Of a DNA stretch of 18,289 bases, positions 16,101 to 18,289 are shown piece by piece. This DNA comes from an uncultured bacterium (lineage in GTDB: Bacteria > Cyanobacteriota > Vampirovibrionia > Gastranaerophilales > Gastranaerophilaceae), in the NCBI GenBank assembly GCA_900553845.1, contig USEW01000018.1, positions 1 to 18,289 on the forward strand. The letters run 5' to 3'. The first letter of the stretch is position 1. Every line of letters starts with the position of its first letter. A program made the position numbers and the translations under genes. The notes under the pieces are model-generated. The model was not told where the DNA came from. It worked only from the letters and a program-made list of their open reading frames with translations, and did no database searches.

Positions 16101-16937
16101 GATGCTGTAGTAGATCTAGAAGTCTTTAATGCTGCCAGTCATGCTGCCCAAAATACTGCGTATGCACTTGCTTGTGCGATTATTAATCTTGATTATATAC
16201 CTAGAAAAACAGATAAGAACTTAATAGAATATATTTCAAAGCTATGTGAAGATTTTAGCTTACCAGAAGGTCCAAATCAGCCAAGGACAATTATTGCAAA
16301 CTGTTTGGCAGGTATGAATATGTCTTCTACCACAGATACTGCACAAGTTCAACAACATAATCAAGTTAAGCAAAAAAGTCCTCAAAATCCAAGAAATCAT
16401 GAAGGATCTCCTTCGCGAGCTACTGTTAAAACAAGGTCTAATTCTGCACCATCAATGGTACAACAGCCAATGTTGACTCAGGAACAACAAAAATTTAATA
16501 ACTATTTTGTACAAGTTTTTAATGGTATGATAAGTGATGGCGGACAGTTACCCAAAGAGCTACAAGAGCTTAAAAGAGCTATGATTCAGCAAAGAGGTGG
16601 AAAATACTATTATCTTATTGACAAAACAAATTTATTTAATGTTACAGAAAATATTGTAAAAGCGCTTATGGAAAGCAGTGGCAAAAAAAACCCAATATCT
16701 GAGCAGACTTTATTGTACCTTATAAAACAATGTAAAGACAGTATTGGACTTGAAAGCAGCGATGGATATAAGGAAAGAGCAAATGCTGTTGTATTTTTAT
16801 TAAATTCTATAGTTAGCCTTGTAAAAATAAAAAACACAGGTAATCTGAAAGAAATAATAAAAAGTTTAAATATTGATAAAAAGTTAAAAGAACAGCTTAA
16901 TAGCAAATTAGCCCAAGCAATCACAAAAAACATATGA
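13197..16937 (+). CDS. Modular helical-repeat protein with Pro/Gln-rich linkers (1246 aa)
   Basis: Five related modules are joined by Pro/Gln/Ser-rich linkers (roughly residues 218-275, 541-570, 839-888, 1041-1097). Modules start near residues 72, 278, 572, 889 and 1098 and share a pattern: F-x-x-x-F, then L-P-x-x-L-x-x-L-K-x-x-M, then Y-x-I-D/N-x-x-N-x-x-x-V-T, then more helices. Module 2 also contains about four inner repeats of ~42 residues (I-P-x-x-Q-E-G...F-K-G-N-I-D-x-x-N-L-G-D-V, residues ~383-531). No signal peptide, membrane helix or catalytic motif is visible. A strong ribosome site (AAGGAG) precedes ATG 13197; a second ATG is at 13203. It is divergent from the response regulator, whose control site lies in the shared 158-bp gap. 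Family unknown; the build suggests a multivalent binding or scaffold protein. Confidence 0.85.
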   Translation: MGMNNVNPSSVAKNIINPGKKKASKAPNQETKPEADQKQEHLAQPNSQHFRANFIIPQVGAKSSKQSGQKTYDYEAAFKKMTESCENKPNKKALLEAIKHLKIAMADETGSSYHIDGTNFHQVTTWFESAILSDKYETKEISEEFIVNVLKELKEHMNYYNSGNIVRLLASIDKDRIPQKEAGLVTELYDMFEYYNEDQRFNKEFMDSIAKKWNIGKESSEQTEPTVQPQEQPAVNSLNPVDVLSETVGPNSVNESGQPKQEIENIDSELTKEQLAKHNSFAAAFDTVVKKYEAKNQQLPESIQNLKDMMQQYVDGDYHYLINEKNVVRVTTSLLLARCQNKYGLLDNDLVENILTECKKYTKPENVGVLASNLVWDISCRYIPVDSNGTIIVADFLENFKGNIDKNNLGDVSKALSWAMFRENIPKGQEGTHLVMEFLNEFKGKIDTDNLGDVAAMIERAIYNKNIPEDQEGNKIITELLKEFQGNIDTKNASKVANMLSLISYENIKKDQECINIIEKLLNECKQHIDKDMYTRLQAKFNFPETSPSSSTPLQVQQPAQTGEPLQKKSASAAYFKAVFDSIELSEELETFKTEMDVDGKENYDINGENINEVTSDFLFFLKKDSPKVDLEFAIKFLEYVKKDELFNEDVYNSSRVFMGVILKVGEEINDENKKTILECIENCIQKDANSVVKAFNSIVMYDSDIFTDYEKKIFSKEILDKCIEKLGSGADPENIVKMINNLYSHTPITKEGGRKKDKNDFRIILETLKSKRVITNAKSAENIQGLLIKGMRYGSDDDKLIDGTEEIVKDLADECQRYLKQLDFDLVTKLSQAKEKQIHPQEHPVKVEHKGSYSSRILQGPPSNFTPVNKGTTVQQPTQVTLQQSKLSTSLQKVKVLLNENVPEDFNNLEIALKNGTESPHIDRDNVENVLDKLATVLHNNRISSCDSASKFVINILQESTKFISFDDAVVDLEVFNAASHAAQNTAYALACAIINLDYIPRKTDKNLIEYISKLCEDFSLPEGPNQPRTIIANCLAGMNMSSTTDTAQVQQHNQVKQKSPQNPRNHEGSPSRATVKTRSNSAPSMVQQPMLTQEQQKFNNYFVQVFNGMISDGGQLPKELQELKRAMIQQRGGKYYYLIDKTNLFNVTENIVKALMESSGKKNPISEQTLLYLIKQCKDSIGLESSDGYKERANAVVFLLNSIVSLVKIKNTGNLKEIIKSLNIDKKLKEQLNSKLAQAITKNI

Positions 16938-17153
16938 TTTAGTTGTTTTCTTTATAGATAGATCCAATAGTGATGCCAAACTTTTAATATCAAGGTTTAA
17001 GCCTGACTATATAAACACAAAACAATATCATAATTAAACCTGAATTGTATATTTTTGTATCAATTTGTGATAAAGTTGTTAAACAATGATGATTTTTGGT
17101 TTTAACATGATAGGAAGTGAATTTGGAAAATTTATAAACAGGAGATAAGGATC

Positions 17154-18289
17154 TTGAATAATAATATAAATCCGTTTTTTCAAAATAACAATGTTAATAC
17201 ACAAAGAACAAAAAACTCTGGCGGCTATATAGGCTATGGAGTAGGTTTTGGCAATCGTAATATGGAAAGCGATGCTTATTGTGTTAATAAGAAAAAAAAG
17301 AGTTTTTGGCAAAAATGGAAAACGGCAATTATAACTGGTACATTTGTGTTAGGAGGTTCAATTCTTGCATTGGTAGGATATAAAAAAGGTTGGTTTTCAA
17401 AAATCAAAGACACTATAGAATCAAAAATAACCTCTAAAAAACAGTCAGAAGCAAAGACTCCTAAAAAAACTGAACCGTCCAAGAAAAGCGTTAAAGATTC
17501 TTCACCAAAACCTGTAGAAGGATCTGATCCAGCATCATCCGCATCAAAATTACCAGATTCTGATGTTGAAGAATTGGCTGAACTTAAACACATTAGAAAA
17601 CTTTATAATGAAATTCCGGTGAAAAAACACAGTTATTTGGATTCTAATAAAGATAAAATATTAGAAGAGCTTCATTACTGCGCAAACGTCCCTGAGATTT
17701 TGCAAGACAATACTGAAACAAAGTTTATTGCCAGTGCTCTTCAGACTTGCATACAACAAGGATTCTTAACAAAAGATGAAGACAAAGAATACATAAAAGG
17801 TATTTTTGAAAACTTGATAAAATATAAAGCTGTATTGGAACATGGCGACAATGTATATTCTATTGTCAATTTGTTTTTTGAATGTTTACGACAAGGATTT
17901 TTAACAAAAGAAGACTTACCAAACGAATGCAAAGAAAATATAAACAAAAGTATCCTAAACTTGACAAAACATGAAGCTGTATTGAAACAAGGAAACAATG
18001 TATGGCCTATTACTGATTTGCTAATGAGATGCTTGGACGAAAAAGTCTTAGACAAAGAGACAATAAAAACAAGTATTTTAAATCTGACAAAAGAAAAAGA
18101 AGTATTGCAAGAAGGAAACAATGTATGGCCTATTACTGATTTGCTAATGAGATGCTTGGACGAAAAAGTCTTAGACAAAGAGACAATAAAAACAAGTATT
18201 TTAAATCTGACAAAAGAAAAAGAAGTATTGCAAGAAGGAAACAATGTATGGCCTATTACTGATTTGCTAATGAGATGCTTGGACGAAAA
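17154..18289 (+). CDS. Membrane-anchored tandem-repeat protein, partial (TTG start)
   Basis: An open frame of 378 codons that runs off the right edge. It opens with TTG at 17154, supported by GGAGA 8 nt upstream. The layout copies the 885-aa protein: Asn-rich start, G-F-G-N at residues 31-34, Lys-rich patch, one hydrophobic helix (~57-76, I-I-T-G-T-F-V-L-G-G-S-I-L-A-L-V-G), a Lys/Pro/Ser-rich spacer to ~140, then helical repeats. From 17991 the repeats are exact: a 41-residue unit (G-N-N-V-W-P-I-T-D-L-L-M-R-C-L-D then E-K-V-L-D-K-E-T-I-K) encoded by 123 bp. The preceding unit is diverged and 49 residues long. Repeat pattern (I/L-L-x-K-x-x-I, N-L) recalls that of the 885-aa protein. Total size and end unknown. 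Same strand as the modular 1246-aa gene, 216 bp downstream. Confidence 0.85.
   Translation, partial: MNNNINPFFQNNNVNTQRTKNSGGYIGYGVGFGNRNMESDAYCVNKKKKSFWQKWKTAIITGTFVLGGSILALVGYKKGWFSKIKDTIESKITSKKQSEAKTPKKTEPSKKSVKDSSPKPVEGSDPASSASKLPDSDVEELAELKHIRKLYNEIPVKKHSYLDSNKDKILEELHYCANVPEILQDNTETKFIASALQTCIQQGFLTKDEDKEYIKGIFENLIKYKAVLEHGDNVYSIVNLFFECLRQGFLTKEDLPNECKENINKSILNLTKHEAVLKQGNNVWPITDLLMRCLDEKVLDKETIKTSILNLTKEKEVLQEGNNVWPITDLLMRCLDEKVLDKETIKTSILNLTKEKEVLQEGNNVWPITDLLMRCLDE
17991..18289 (+). repeat. Perfect 123-bp tandem repeat, at least 2.4 copies
   Basis: Copies begin at 17991, 18114 and 18237 (the last cut by the window edge) and are identical base for base as far as they can be compared. 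The unit is in frame (41 codons), so copy-number change would lengthen or shorten the protein without breaking it. Confidence 0.95.

Noticed and set aside
16993..17041. Inverted repeat AGGTTTAA/TTAAACCT as a terminator of the 1246-aa gene
   Set aside because: The loop is about 33 nt and there is no clean T-tract after the second arm.
17741..18244. 167-codon antisense ORF with internal repeats
   Set aside because: Its repeats are just the reverse strand of the 123-bp coding repeats; the sense frame is longer, has a ribosome site and a sensible protein architecture.
17991..18289. CRISPR array
   Set aside because: The repeats are 123 bp, contiguous with no unique spacers, and coding in frame.

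Overview
The window is AT-rich bacterial DNA with densely packed genes on both strands. Several signs together suggest a relative of Cyanobacteria, such as the gut Melainabacteria/Vampirovibrionia (Gastranaerophilales). These are the low GC, a response regulator whose C-terminal half resembles cyanobacterial RpaA/RpaB, promoter elements matching the cyanobacterial HLR1 consensus, and large Asn/Lys-rich helical-repeat proteins. This placement is an inference and no ribosomal RNA is present to test it.

Region 1 (1-3311) is housekeeping. A leftward run holds an AmmeMemoRadiSam B-A fusion, a very short YjbQ-like protein and the first 39 codons of disA (diadenylate cyclase), which runs off the left edge. 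The radical SAM partner of the AmmeMemoRadiSam system faces the other way, followed by rsfS (ribosome silencing factor). The divergent pair appears to share one palindromic -10 element.

Region 2 (3380-5124) is more accessory. It has a small protein made of two AbrB/MazE-like half-domains, a strong candidate small RNA (textbook TTGACA-N17-TATAAT promoter, about 165 nt, strong intrinsic terminator), a doubtful 61-codon ORF with a strong internal hairpin, a membrane-protein gene broken by a frameshift, and a tRNA-His gene with its own promoter and a UUCG-loop terminator.

Region 3 (5167-7457) holds a TPR protein with a HExxH zinc-protease motif, divergent from gap (type I GAPDH). The gap promoter region carries a perfect HLR1-type direct repeat, and a strong terminator follows the gene. 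The next 350 bp hold only apparent coding remnants.

Region 4 (7807-18289) is the most interesting. A sensor histidine kinase and an RpaA/RpaB-like response regulator point the same way, but an 885-aa membrane-anchored repeat protein lies between them on the opposite strand. A 1246-aa modular repeat protein diverges from the regulator. A third large gene, opening with TTG at 17154 and running off the right edge, has the same layout as the 885-aa protein (GFGN motif at residue ~32, membrane helix at ~57-76, helical repeats) and contains perfect 123-bp tandem repeats. The kinase and regulator promoters have the same design: an HLR1-like repeat exactly 10 bp upstream of an extended -10 (TGnTATAAT). 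I infer a self-regulated two-component module coupled to a family of fast-evolving repeat proteins.
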